A stretch of 41,035 bases of DNA from Sphingobacterium thalpophilum (GTDB lineage Bacteria; Bacteroidota; Bacteroidia; B-17B0; Aurantibacillaceae). Under the pieces are notes generated by a model. It was not told the origin of the DNA. It worked only from the letters and a program-made list of their open reading frames with translations, and did no database searches. Of the stretch, positions 1 through 9,152 are shown in pieces. Position 1 is the first letter of the stretch. Every line of letters starts with the position of its first letter. The position numbers and the translations under genes were made by a program. The stretch is from contig CALPON020000008.1 of NCBI GenBank assembly GCA_943325195.2, positions 1 to 41,035 on the forward strand, read 5' to 3'.

Positions 1-84
1 ATTTTGATTCAAGGAGATAATCGGGAAAAGATCATTGCGCTCTTGCTGAAAGAGGGGTATAAAGCGAAAAAAGCAGGCGGATAA
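1..84 (+). CDS. C-terminal fragment of SUI1/YciH-like translation initiation factor (truncated by window edge)
   Basis: Frame 1 reads ILIQGDNREKIIALLLKEGYKAKKAGG-stop, which resembles the SUI1/eIF1 C-terminus. Confidence 0.7.
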   Translation: MLIQGDNREKIIALLLKEGYKAKKAGG

Positions 85-106
85 AACTAGTTCTGTCAAG
101 ACACAA

Positions 107-136
107 AAAAAGCCGGTCCTTTCAAACCGGCTTTTT
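107..136. terminator. Bidirectional intrinsic terminator between SUI1 fragment and peroxiredoxin
   Basis: AAAAAGCCGGT-CCTTTCAA-ACCGGCTTTTT perfect stem with A and T tracts on both sides, between convergent genes. Confidence 0.85.
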
Positions 137-155
137 AATTTTAACAAGGGAAGGC

Positions 156-788
156 TTAGTGTTTGCTCAGGTATTCTGCAACACCCGCATGGGTATCTTT
201 CAGACCTTCGGCCCCTTTGGTCCAGTTGGCAGGACATACTTCGCCATTTTCTTCGAAGAACTGGAGTGCATCTACCATTCGAAGGGTTTCGTCAACATTT
301 CTTCCCAAAGGCAAGTCGTTAATGAGTTGGTGACGCACTAGACCTTTCTTATCGATTAAGTAGAGCCCGCGATAAGCGATCATCGGCCCGGTAGCCACCA
401 AATTGTTGTCGACATCCACATCATAATCGCCGAACAGGGTGCCATACGCCAGAGAAATGGTTTTGGTCGTGTCTGCCACAATCGGATAGGTTACCCCTTT
501 AATTCCGCCGGCTTTTTTCTCCATTTGTAACCATCCCCAGTGGCTTTCTTCCGTGTCTGTACTGCAAGCAACAACCGCACAGTTACGTGCTTCAAATTCC
601 TTTAACTTTTCTTGGAAAGCGTGGAGTTCGGTTGGACAAACAAACGTAAAATCCTTCGGGTAGAAGAAAAACACAACATATTTTTGACCGATGTATTGAT
701 CGAGGGAGAAATTCTCAATGATTTCGTGCCCATTTGCAACTGCTCCTGCACTAAAGTGCGGTGCTTTTTTTCCTACAAGACTTGACAT
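156..788 (-). CDS. Typical 2-Cys peroxiredoxin (AhpC/Prx1 type)
   Basis: FTFVCPTELHAF peroxidatic Cys motif and C-terminal EVCPANW resolving Cys motif. Confidence 0.93.
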   Translation of the reverse strand: MSSLVGKKAPHFSAGAVANGHEIIENFSLDQYIGQKYVVFFFYPKDFTFVCPTELHAFQEKLKEFEARNCAVVACSTDTEESHWGWLQMEKKAGGIKGVTYPIVADTTKTISLAYGTLFGDYDVDVDNNLVATGPMIAYRGLYLIDKKGLVRHQLINDLPLGRNVDETLRMVDALQFFEENGEVCPANWTKGAEGLKDTHAGVAEYLSKH

Positions 789-866
789 ATTTTTCTGATT
801 TAATTTTCGTTATTAACTGTGTAAAAGTAGATAATTGTTCTTAATTGTACTCTACCGTCTAAACCG

Positions 867-874
867 TATCTTTC
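867..874 (+). promoter_or_regulatory. Candidate Bacteroidota promoter -7 element upstream of second peroxiredoxin
   Basis: TATCTTTC (7/8 to TAnnTTTG) with TTG at 845-847, spacing 19 nt; CDS starts at 910. Confidence 0.5.
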
Positions 875-909
875 GGTAAAATAATCACCTTAACAAAAAT
901 TATTATATT

Positions 910-1374
910 ATGAAACTTGAGTCAAACGCCCCTGATTTTACTTTATTTAATACCGATAAAAAAGAAGTTAGTCTTTCGGGACAGCGTGACGCCAATGTTC
1001 TTCTGCTTTTTTTTCCATTGGCCTTTACCAGCGTCTGTACGGTAGAATTATGCAGCATTCGTGATAATTATGCCATGTATAACCAGCTGAATGCAAGAGT
1101 CTTTGGTATTTCCGTGGATTCCTTGTTTGCTTTGGGGAAGTTCAAAGAAGAGCAGAACTTAAACTTTGATCTTCTGAGCGATTTTAATAAAACGGCTTCT
1201 GCGGCTTATGATTGTCTGTACCCCGCATTTGGCTTCGGCATGCAAGGTGTGAGCAAAAGGGCAGCCTTCATTATTGATAAGAACGGTGTTTTAAAATATT
1301 CGGAAGTCCTTGAAAATGCAGGCTTACTTCCGGATTTCGATGCCATAAATAAGACACTTGAAAGTCTGAAGTAA
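910..1374 (+). CDS. Peroxiredoxin, AhpE/redoxin-like
   Basis: [15 protein letters not shown] active-site motif in a 154 aa redoxin-like protein. Confidence 0.85.
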   Translation: MKLESNAPDFTLFNTDKKEVSLSGQRDANVLLLFFPLAFTSVCTVELCSIRDNYAMYNQLNARVFGISVDSLFALGKFKEEQNLNFDLLSDFNKTASAAYDCLYPAFGFGMQGVSKRAAFIIDKNGVLKYSEVLENAGLLPDFDAINKTLESLK

Positions 1375-1379
1375 CAGCG

Positions 1380-1994
1380 GTGCTAAAGCGTTTCTTTCTC
1401 CATAAGAACGCCGTTGAGGCAGGTTGTGATGAGGCGGGCCGCGGTTGTCTGGCTGGTCCTGTCTACGCTGCATCTGTTGTTTTGCCTCCGGGATACCGCA
1501 ACAAATGGCTAAATGACAGTAAAAAATTATCGGAGAAGGACCGTTATGAGTTACGGCCTGAAATTGAAGAGAAAGCCATAAGTTCAGCTGTAGGAGTGGT
1601 GTCAGAAAAAGAAATTGATGCGATTAATATTTTAAATGCGTCCTTTCTTGCTATGCATCGCGCCATTGGGCAGCTGAAAATAATGCCAGAATTATTGTTG
1701 ATTGATGGTAACCGTTTTAATCCCTACCCCAGCATCGATCACCGCTGCATTATTGGCGGGGATGCTAAATTTATGAGCATTGCGGCTGCAAGTATATTAG
1801 CAAAGACTTACCGCGACGATTTTATGAAAGAGGCGGCGACAAAATATCCACATTACGGCTGGCAGACCAATATGGGTTATGGGACAAAATCGCACCGCAA
1901 AGCGATACAACTTCATGGTCCCTGCGATCTCCACCGCATGAGTTTTAGACTGCTGGAAGATCAGCTTGAATTAGCCTTGGAGCCGGAAGAATAA
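1380..1994 (+). CDS. rnhB: Ribonuclease HII (GTG start)
   Basis: [20 protein letters not shown] and [15 protein letters not shown] motifs. Confidence 0.95.
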   Translation: MLKRFFLHKNAVEAGCDEAGRGCLAGPVYAASVVLPPGYRNKWLNDSKKLSEKDRYELRPEIEEKAISSAVGVVSEKEIDAINILNASFLAMHRAIGQLKIMPELLLIDGNRFNPYPSIDHRCIIGGDAKFMSIAAASILAKTYRDDFMKEAATKYPHYGWQTNMGYGTKSHRKAIQLHGPCDLHRMSFRLLEDQLELALEPEE

Positions 1995-2027
1995 AGTGAT
2001 ACCTATCTGCAGTCAGCGTCAATCAAC

Positions 2028-4592
2028 ATGAGCAAAACAAAAGTTATCATTTTCTGGGTCTTTTCACTTCTTGCTCTTTCTGCTGGTATCGCTGGCTACT
2101 TTGAACTTCGAAATACTAAAAAGCCGCAGACCGATGCTATTCAGGCGCTACCCGACAGTTGTATTCTTTACCTCAGCACCGCCAATCTTCATGATCTTGA
2201 GAATAAAATTAACCAGCGGAATCTGATTACCGATCAGCTGCGGCTACTACCTCAAGCTGCAGAACTTTTTAAAGCACTTCATGTCACCGATAGTCTGCTC
2301 AGCGAGGAAAAAGAATTAAATGATCAGCTGCTGGACAGTCGCTTTCATCTCGCTATCTATCCGCGTTCTGAATGGTTGCTCTGCTTTACGATTCGTGAAT
2401 TAGGACATGAAACGGCTACCCGTAAAGCACTTTCCGAAAAATTAAAAGCAGTCAGTAAAGAGGCGTATCTGCAGTTTTCTTTTTTGAATCAGAATCTCTA
2501 TTGCAGTCTGCAGAAGGGGCTGATTCGCATCTCCCCGAGTCTACCATTACTAAAACGCAGCGAAAACCAAAAACGGGGCCTGAATTCGAATCCTGATTTT
2601 CAACAATTTCTTTCCACGCTGACGGAAAATAAATTATTAACGGTCTACTCCAATCAATCGCTGCTTACCGCACAAGATGGAAAGCCAGCTCTGGCACTAA
2701 ACCGCATTGTACACCAGGGGTTTTTCGCGGCAGCGGCAGAAGCAACGCCTTCCGAATTACGCATTAATGGCTTTCAATCCGTTGATAGCACAGAAGCCTT
2801 ATACCTGCTTCTGCAGCAGGAGAAAGGCCAAAGAGAAGATGTATTTTCAAACCTTCCCCTAAATACAGCCTGGTTTGAAGCGTTCGGCTGCCATGAATTT
2901 AGAAATATACCATGGGAAGAAAGCCAGACGGGTAAAGACTGGTGGCGCATCGTCAATGAGCAGGCTTTGTTCAATGTCCACAAACAATTTTATGAAAGTT
3001 GCAGTGATCTTCTGGTTCGCTTTGAAACCCAGACAAAGCAACTGATTACCTGCGTGCTGCTGCAAGATACAGTGCAGGCTCAGGAGGCCTTGCAGCTGAT
3101 GTCGGACAGTTTATTGAATAAGGAATCACTCCCCTTCTTCCGCTTGTCCTCTGCAGAAGGGCTCCCGCTCTTTAATCCCTTTGTGCAGGATCACTTTCGC
3201 TTTGCCATGCGATTCGGTGCCGCGCTCTATCTCAGTGATGATGCCGCGACACTATCTGGCCTTGGCAGTAACTTACTTAGTAATTACCGCTTGAATGCCA
3301 ATGAAGATTTACTCGCATACAGTCAGCAAAACCTGCCAGAGTCCTTTCATTACTTGGTTTATACATCACCGCTGCAAGCGGTCACCATACCTGGCGCATT
3401 CCTCCATGCAACCGGTACCAAAGGCGCTTACGACAATTTCAGGCATTTATCTTTCTCCCTTGTTGGTGAAAAAAATTATTTTAAACTGCGTTTTCACCTC
3501 ATGCTACAAATGGGAGATTCGGAACAAAAGGTGCTGTGGACCACAAGACTGGACACGACCTGCAGCAGTAAGCCCTTTTCATTCGTTAATCATAACACCA
3601 ACGAAAATGAAATCCTAATTCAGGACGATGCCAATACCTTGTATCTGATGAATGCAAAAGGACAAATCCTCTGGCGTAAAAAAATGGAGGAGAAAATTAT
3701 TTCTGATATTCAGCGCGTTGATATTTATAAAAACGGAAAATTTCAATTACTTTTTAATACCCGCACAGGCCTTCAGCTCCTGGACCGCAATGGCAAGGAA
3801 TTACCCAACTTTCCACTTCGTCTACCTGGCGCCACCGCTGGCTTAAGTTTGTTTGATTATGACAATACGCGCGATTACCGTGTCATGATACCCTGCGCAG
3901 ATAAAACCATTTACAACTTTACATTAGAAGGTAAAAAGCTGGAAGGTTTTGCGCCTGTAAAAACAGAAGATCTCGTGGATTTACCGGTGCAATATGTGGC
4001 CGTGGGTCCAAGTCAGTACCTAGTTGCCGTCGATCGCTCTGGTCACATTTACACCTTCAGCCGAAAAGGACTACCGCGGATTGGTCTAAAAAACAAAACC
4101 ACGGCTGGCTGCAAAAGCTTTTATACGGATGCGGGCAGTAATACGCTCAATACACATCTTGTTTTTCTGGATGAGCAATCTGGTATGCTCAACAAAATCA
4201 GTTTCGCGGATGTGCAACATCTTTCTCATCTGGACATGGAAACTGCGGACGCCTCTTTGCAGTTCACACAAATAGACGAAAACCGCAGTGTGGACCTGCT
4301 AATTGCTTCCGGACAGCAAGTGGCAGCGTATGATTTTTCAGGCTCACTGATCTTTGAGAAGAATATAGAAGACCCCGTCACTAGTGCAGTCTATTTGGCG
4401 GATGAAAGCCATAACCTCGTTTTACTATACAGCAAGGAAAAAGGCTCCCTGAAAGTACTCGATCTGTTAAGACATACAGAAAAAACACAAAAGGCTTCGG
4501 CACCAGGTATGGCTATGGATTTGTTTAAAGACCGTCATTATTATCTGTTGTTGCCCAACAGCCGAGAATTAAGTTGTATTCCCTTGAAATAA
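2028..4592 (+). CDS. Membrane-anchored protein with DUF3352-like N-terminal region and beta-propeller-like C-terminal repeats
   Basis: N-terminal TM segment; IQALPDSCILYLSTANL; repeated LYLMNAKGQILW / LQLLDRNGKELPNFP / IYNFTLEGKKLEGF / IYTFSRKGLPRIG blade-like units. Confidence 0.6.
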   Translation: MSKTKVIIFWVFSLLALSAGIAGYFELRNTKKPQTDAIQALPDSCILYLSTANLHDLENKINQRNLITDQLRLLPQAAELFKALHVTDSLLSEEKELNDQLLDSRFHLAIYPRSEWLLCFTIRELGHETATRKALSEKLKAVSKEAYLQFSFLNQNLYCSLQKGLIRISPSLPLLKRSENQKRGLNSNPDFQQFLSTLTENKLLTVYSNQSLLTAQDGKPALALNRIVHQGFFAAAAEATPSELRINGFQSVDSTEALYLLLQQEKGQREDVFSNLPLNTAWFEAFGCHEFRNIPWEESQTGKDWWRIVNEQALFNVHKQFYESCSDLLVRFETQTKQLITCVLLQDTVQAQEALQLMSDSLLNKESLPFFRLSSAEGLPLFNPFVQDHFRFAMRFGAALYLSDDAATLSGLGSNLLSNYRLNANEDLLAYSQQNLPESFHYLVYTSPLQAVTIPGAFLHATGTKGAYDNFRHLSFSLVGEKNYFKLRFHLMLQMGDSEQKVLWTTRLDTTCSSKPFSFVNHNTNENEILIQDDANTLYLMNAKGQILWRKKMEEKIISDIQRVDIYKNGKFQLLFNTRTGLQLLDRNGKELPNFPLRLPGATAGLSLFDYDNTRDYRVMIPCADKTIYNFTLEGKKLEGFAPVKTEDLVDLPVQYVAVGPSQYLVAVDRSGHIYTFSRKGLPRIGLKNKTTAGCKSFYTDAGSNTLNTHLVFLDEQSGMLNKISFADVQHLSHLDMETADASLQFTQIDENRSVDLLIASGQQVAAYDFSGSLIFEKNIEDPVTSAVYLADESHNLVLLYSKEKGSLKVLDLLRHTEKTQKASAPGMAMDLFKDRHYYLLLPNSRELSCIPLK

Positions 4593-4599
4593 AAACAAA

Positions 4600-5808
4600 C
4601 TAGCCTTTGTAATGAAAGGACCCGGCGGTGGACTGCACAGTCACGGATTTACCGCTTCCCTTTTCCACACGCCCAATGATCTGCGCATCAATATTAAAAC
4701 CTCTACTGATGGCTATAATATCTGCCGCCGCTGCAGGATCGACATAAAGCTCCATCCGGTGTCCCATATTAAATACTTTATGCATTTCATGGTAATCGGT
4801 ATGGCTCTGTTCCTGAATCATTTTAAAAAGTGGAGGAATGTCAAAGAGTTGGTCCTTCACCACATGAAGTTCGTCCCGTAGGAAGTGTAATACTTTTGTT
4901 TGCGCACCACCACTGCAATGCACCATTCCGAAAACCCCGGCTGCCGCTTCATTCAGTACTTTGCGAATAACGGGTGCGTAGGTCCGCGTTGGAGAAAGCA
5001 CGAGGCGGCCGGCATCTATTTTTTCGTTCTTTAACGTACCATCTGGTGAGGTGTAGCTCACTGCCACTTTATCGGTTAGCTGCATTCCGCCTGTATAGAC
5101 CACTTCCTGTGGAAGAGCGGGGTCAAAACTCTGCGGATAGCTTGTCGCCAATAATTTACTAAAGACATCGTGTCGTGCGGAAGTGAGGCCGTTACTGCCC
5201 ATGCCGCCATTATAGGCTGTTTCATAGCTTGCCTGCCCGGAACTGCTGAGGCCAACAATGACCTGACCTGCCGCAATTCGGTCGTTACTGATCACCTGAT
5301 CTCTGCGCATGCGGCAAACTACGGTGCTGTCCACAATAACGGTCCGCACCAAATCCCCCACATCAGCAGTTTCGCCGCCTGTGCTATGAATGCTGATGCC
5401 GTTATCTCTCAGACTTTGGAGAACCTCTTCCGTACCATTAATAATTGCAGAAATCACCTCACCTGGTACCAGATTTTTATTGCGACCGATGGTGCTAGAG
5501 AGGACAATGTTTTCAAGCGCACCGACACAAATAAGGTCGTCCAGATTCATAATCACCGCATCCTGAGCAATACCTTTCCAGACATCGAGGTCACCTGTTT
5601 CTTTCCAGTACATCCAGGCCAGAGCACTCTTGGTTCCTGCACCATCGGCATGCATGACCAGACAATGCTCCTCACTGCCACTGAGCAGGTCAGGCACAAT
5701 CTTGCAAAATGCTTTCGGAAAAAGTCCTTTATCTAGTTTTGCTATTGCCGCATGAACATCTTCCTTGCCTGCGGAGACACCTCTCATCTGGTATTTATTA
5801 TCGCTCAT
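4600..5808 (-). CDS. purM: Phosphoribosylformylglycinamidine cyclo-ligase (AIR synthase); start set at ATG 5808 rather than GTG 5817
   Basis: HADGAGTKSALAWMYWKETGD, STGGETADVGD, GLSSSGQASYE motifs; the upstream GTG overlaps a TATCTTTG promoter element. Confidence 0.88.
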   Translation of the reverse strand: MSDNKYQMRGVSAGKEDVHAAIAKLDKGLFPKAFCKIVPDLLSGSEEHCLVMHADGAGTKSALAWMYWKETGDLDVWKGIAQDAVIMNLDDLICVGALENIVLSSTIGRNKNLVPGEVISAIINGTEEVLQSLRDNGISIHSTGGETADVGDLVRTVIVDSTVVCRMRRDQVISNDRIAAGQVIVGLSSSGQASYETAYNGGMGSNGLTSARHDVFSKLLATSYPQSFDPALPQEVVYTGGMQLTDKVAVSYTSPDGTLKNEKIDAGRLVLSPTRTYAPVIRKVLNEAAAGVFGMVHCSGGAQTKVLHFLRDELHVVKDQLFDIPPLFKMIQEQSHTDYHEMHKVFNMGHRMELYVDPAAAADIIAISRGFNIDAQIIGRVEKGSGKSVTVQSTAGSFHYKG

Positions 5809-5816
5809 CTCAGACA

Positions 5817-5824
5817 CAAAGATA
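5817..5824 (-). promoter_or_regulatory. Candidate -7 element for purM
   Basis: Reverse strand TATCTTTG, exact match to TAnnTTTG, 8 nt upstream of ATG 5808; no clear TTG -33. Confidence 0.6.
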
Positions 5825-5872
5825 ATTATTTGTTTTTGTTGCAGCTTCTTGGGACCTAGCGCAGGATATCCT

Positions 5873-5880
5873 TATTTTTG
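5873..5880 (+). promoter_or_regulatory. Candidate promoter for mqnA
   Basis: TATTTTTG exact match to TAnnTTTG, with TTG at 5849-5851 (spacing 21 nt), 13 nt upstream of GTG 5894. Confidence 0.6.
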
Positions 5881-5893
5881 CGCTGTTTTACGC

Positions 5894-6640
5894 GTGGTCA
5901 GAATCTCAATCGTCAACTATACCAATACACTTCCCTTTAAATGGGCACTGCGCCGGCATTCGCTGCTGTCGGAGATTAATTTGCAGGAGGACATCCCTAG
6001 CATCTGTGCACAGAAGCTGAAATACGGACAGGTAGACCTCGCTCTGGTACCCGTGGCCCTGTTGCCTGAACTCGAGCACTACTTTATTGAGACGGACTTC
6101 TGTATTGGCGCTGTCGGTGCGGTAGAAAGCGTCAAATTATACAGCAGGGTGCCTTTAGAGGACATTCGGCAAGTGGTGCTAGACTATCAGTCCCGATCCT
6201 CCATCGCGCTCACACGGGTTCTCTTTCGTTTTTTCTGGCAAAAAGAGGTGCGTTTTGTGGAAGCCCTGCCCGGCTTTGAAGATCAGATTGACGGGGATAG
6301 TGCGGCGGTTGTGATCGGGGACCGGACTTTTGCGCTCAATGGCGCTTATCCTTTCGAATACGATTTAGCAGAAGAGTGGCAGAAATTCACGGGACTTCCC
6401 TTTGTGTTCGCCGCCTGGGTGAGTACAAAAAAACTGAATCCTGAATTCATTGAACGCTTTAATGACGTTCTTAAATCGGGGGTCCTGCAGATTCCACTCG
6501 CTATTCGTGAAGATTTTATACCAGGTCTGCTGAGTCCCGAAAAAACACTGGATTACCTCAGTAATAAAATCAGTTATCAACTGGATTCAGAAAAAAGAAA
6601 GGGCTTGCAACTTTTTCTGGATTATATCAAGAAGCTTTAA
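5894..6640 (+). CDS. mqnA: Menaquinone biosynthesis protein MqnA-like (chorismate dehydratase, futalosine pathway); GTG start
   Basis: VRISIVNYTNTLPF N-terminus, VDLALVPVALLPEL, VVIGDRTF; the ORF-track start at 5765 lies inside purM and upstream of the promoter. Confidence 0.8.
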   Translation: MVRISIVNYTNTLPFKWALRRHSLLSEINLQEDIPSICAQKLKYGQVDLALVPVALLPELEHYFIETDFCIGAVGAVESVKLYSRVPLEDIRQVVLDYQSRSSIALTRVLFRFFWQKEVRFVEALPGFEDQIDGDSAAVVIGDRTFALNGAYPFEYDLAEEWQKFTGLPFVFAAWVSTKKLNPEFIERFNDVLKSGVLQIPLAIREDFIPGLLSPEKTLDYLSNKISYQLDSEKRKGLQLFLDYIKKL

Positions 6641-7517
6641 ACGCCTCACCTAAGCGGACCTTCAGACTGGCAGGCTGCATTTCAAATACCAATTTAGCAT
6701 CTTCCAAAACAGGCTCGCCGTCAAAATGCACACTCTCTTCTGCTTCCCGTTCAATGCGGAGCGCATCGCAGACCAAGGTCTCAATGCAGCAAGAGCGGTA
6801 GGCTTTGCGGCGGATAATATGGCTGAGCAGTCCCGGTAATTTAAAAACATTAAAAGGATGAAGAATAACGACATGGAATTTACCATCGCAGAGACTGGCC
6901 TGCGGTGCGATGTAAAAGTCGTTACCATACTGCCCAGCGTTAGCGACTGTAATCAGGAAAGCTTTGCGGCGCAGCGTCATCCCATTCAAATGCAGAACAT
7001 ACGTACGGGCCTTATAACGTAGAATTTCACGGGCAATAATCTGCACATAACTGCGGAATCCCCGCCGGAGAGAAGAGGCAAATAAATGACCAATATGCGC
7101 ATCAAATCCCGTTCCTGCCGTGCAAAAAAAAGCATGTCCGTTGACGGTGCCAGAATCAATAAGAGCAGACCGGCCGCTAATAATTTGTTGAAGGCACTGC
7201 TTGACGTTCATGGATAAAGCGAGAGAACGCGCCAGTCCATTGCCAGAGCCAAGCGGAATAATGCCTAGGCAAATGCCGGTACCTATCAATTCCTGCGCTA
7301 CTCGGTTAACCGTTCCATCGCCACCTGCAGCCACCACATCAGAAAAATCGCGACTTTTAATGCGACTGCTGATCTCAGAAAAATCATCTTTATTTTTCCA
7401 GATTAGGACTTCATACTTTAGATCAGAAGGCAATTCCGCATGAATCAAATCAATGATGACCTCAGACTTTTTTTTTCCCGCATTGGGATTCACAATAAAT
7501 AGAATTCGGCGCTGCAT
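6627..7517 (-). CDS. Diacylglycerol kinase / LCB5 family lipid kinase
   Basis: RRILFIVNPNAGKKKS, AAGGDGTVNRVAQEL, PLGSGNGLARSL motifs; start moved to ATG 7517. Confidence 0.9.
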   Translation of the reverse strand: MQRRILFIVNPNAGKKKSEVIIDLIHAELPSDLKYEVLIWKNKDDFSEISSRIKSRDFSDVVAAGGDGTVNRVAQELIGTGICLGIIPLGSGNGLARSLALSMNVKQCLQQIISGRSALIDSGTVNGHAFFCTAGTGFDAHIGHLFASSLRRGFRSYVQIIAREILRYKARTYVLHLNGMTLRRKAFLITVANAGQYGNDFYIAPQASLCDGKFHVVILHPFNVFKLPGLLSHIIRRKAYRSCCIETLVCDALRIEREAEESVHFDGEPVLEDAKLVFEMQPASLKVRLGEAFKAS

Positions 7518-7527
7518 GTGGTGTTCA

Positions 7528-7535
7528 CAAAAGTA
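7528..7535 (-). promoter_or_regulatory. Candidate promoter for lipid kinase
   Basis: Reverse strand TACTTTTG exact match to TAnnTTTG, with TTG at 7557-7555 (spacing 19 nt), 10 nt upstream of ATG 7517. Confidence 0.65.
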
Positions 7536-7600
7536 GAAAAATACACCTGCCCGGCAAGCCAAGCAGCACGAAACAGCTTAAAAAACCAGCAAAATAATCG

Positions 7601-7608
7601 TAGCTTTG
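7601..7608 (+). promoter_or_regulatory. Candidate -7 element for ALDH7-type gene
   Basis: TAGCTTTG exact match to TAnnTTTG, 17 nt upstream of ATG 7626; no clear TTG -33. Confidence 0.5.
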
Positions 7609-7625
7609 TTCTTTAACAAGTTCAC

Positions 7626-9152
7626 ATGGAAAAAACGCTCAAAGCCTTAGGCATTAAAGATAGCAATGAAGGATGTTCAACTGGCAGCACCTGGTTTTCC
7701 AGTGGTACTGAATTAACCTCCTACAGTCCAGTCGACGGCAAAGCCATCGCAAAAGTAAAGACTGCTACCCGCGCAGATTTTGATAAAGTTTTGGCGACGG
7801 CAAAAGAAGCTTTTTTGTTCTGGCGCGACATTCCGGCTCCGCGTCGTGGCGAATACATTCGTCAGTTTGGCGATAAACTTCGTGCAAAAAAAGCGGAACT
7901 TGGGCGTTTGGTTTCCTACGAAATGGGTAAATCCCTGCAGGAAGGTCTCGGCGAGGTACAGGAGATGATTGATATTTGTGATTTTGCGGTTGGACAAAGC
8001 CGTCAATTATATGGCTTGCAGATGCACAGCGAACGCAGCAATCACCGCATGATGGAACAATGGCATCCATTGGGAGTGGTTGGAATTATAAGTGCTTTTA
8101 ATTTTCCGGTGGCGGTATGGAGCTGGAACACAGCCCTGGCTTGGATTGCTGGTGATGTTTGTATTTGGAAACCATCGGAAAAAGCGCCCCTCTGCTCTAT
8201 TGCCTGTCAGAATATCTGGAATGAAGTAGCGAGAGAAAATAGTTTACCGGATGGCATTTCCTGCATCATTAATGGTGACTACAACATTGGTGAGTATCTA
8301 ACGACATCAACAGATGTTCCGCTCATCAGTGCGACTGGTTCCACGCGTATGGGAAGAATTGTAGGTTCAAAAGTTGCGGAACGTTTTGGTAAAAGTATAT
8401 TGGAACTCGGCGGTAATAATGCCATTATAATCACGGAGCATGCGGACCTGAATATGACCATTGTCGGTGCCGTATTTGGCGCTGTGGGTACAGCGGGACA
8501 GCGTTGCACCAGCACACGCCGTCTCATTATTCATGAGAGCATTTATACCAAGGTAAAAGAAAGTCTGGTGAGGGCCTATGGCCAGTTAAAAATCGGTAAT
8601 CCACTGGATGAAAATATGCATGTGGGTCCCTTAATTGACACCGACGCCGTGAAGACCTATCTGGCCGCTCTAGAAAAAATAAAGGCAGAAGGCGGACAGC
8701 TCGTGGTGGAAGGCGGCGTCCTGCAGGGCGCGGGCTTTGAAAGTGGATGTTATGTAAAGCCAGCAATTGCTGAAGCGCGCAATGATATGGCGATTGTTCA
8801 GCACGAAACTTTTGCGCCAATTCTTTACCTCATCAAATATAAAACGCTAGAAGAAGCTATTGCGCTTCAAAATGGTGTCCCTCAAGGTTTATCGAGTGCC
8901 ATCATGACCTTAAATATGCGTGAGGCTGAGTTATTTCTCAGTGCAAAGGGAAGCGATTGTGGTATTGCGAATGTGAATATCGGTACAAGTGGTGCTGAAA
9001 TTGGCGGGGCATTTGGCGGAGAAAAGGAAACTGGTGGTGGTCGCGAGAGTGGTTCTGATTCTTGGAAAGCGTATATGCGCAGACAGACAAATACACTGAA
9101 CTACGGCAACAATCTGCCATTGGCACAGGGTATTAAATTTGATCTGAGTTAA
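7626..9152 (+). CDS. Aldehyde dehydrogenase, ALDH7/aminoadipate-semialdehyde (piperideine-6-carboxylate) dehydrogenase type
   Basis: ELGGNNAIIITEHADL and GTAGQRCTSTRRLIIHESIY, characteristic of ALDH7. Confidence 0.85.
   Translation: MEKTLKALGIKDSNEGCSTGSTWFSSGTELTSYSPVDGKAIAKVKTATRADFDKVLATAKEAFLFWRDIPAPRRGEYIRQFGDKLRAKKAELGRLVSYEMGKSLQEGLGEVQEMIDICDFAVGQSRQLYGLQMHSERSNHRMMEQWHPLGVVGIISAFNFPVAVWSWNTALAWIAGDVCIWKPSEKAPLCSIACQNIWNEVARENSLPDGISCIINGDYNIGEYLTTSTDVPLISATGSTRMGRIVGSKVAERFGKSILELGGNNAIIITEHADLNMTIVGAVFGAVGTAGQRCTSTRRLIIHESIYTKVKESLVRAYGQLKIGNPLDENMHVGPLIDTDAVKTYLAALEKIKAEGGQLVVEGGVLQGAGFESGCYVKPAIAEARNDMAIVQHETFAPILYLIKYKTLEEAIALQNGVPQGLSSAIMTLNMREAELFLSAKGSDCGIANVNIGTSGAEIGGAFGGEKETGGGRESGSDSWKAYMRRQTNTLNYGNNLPLAQGIKFDLS

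Noticed and set aside
5170-5736. 188-aa plus-strand ORF
   Set aside because: Entirely antisense to well-supported purM; low-complexity composition typical of shadow ORFs.
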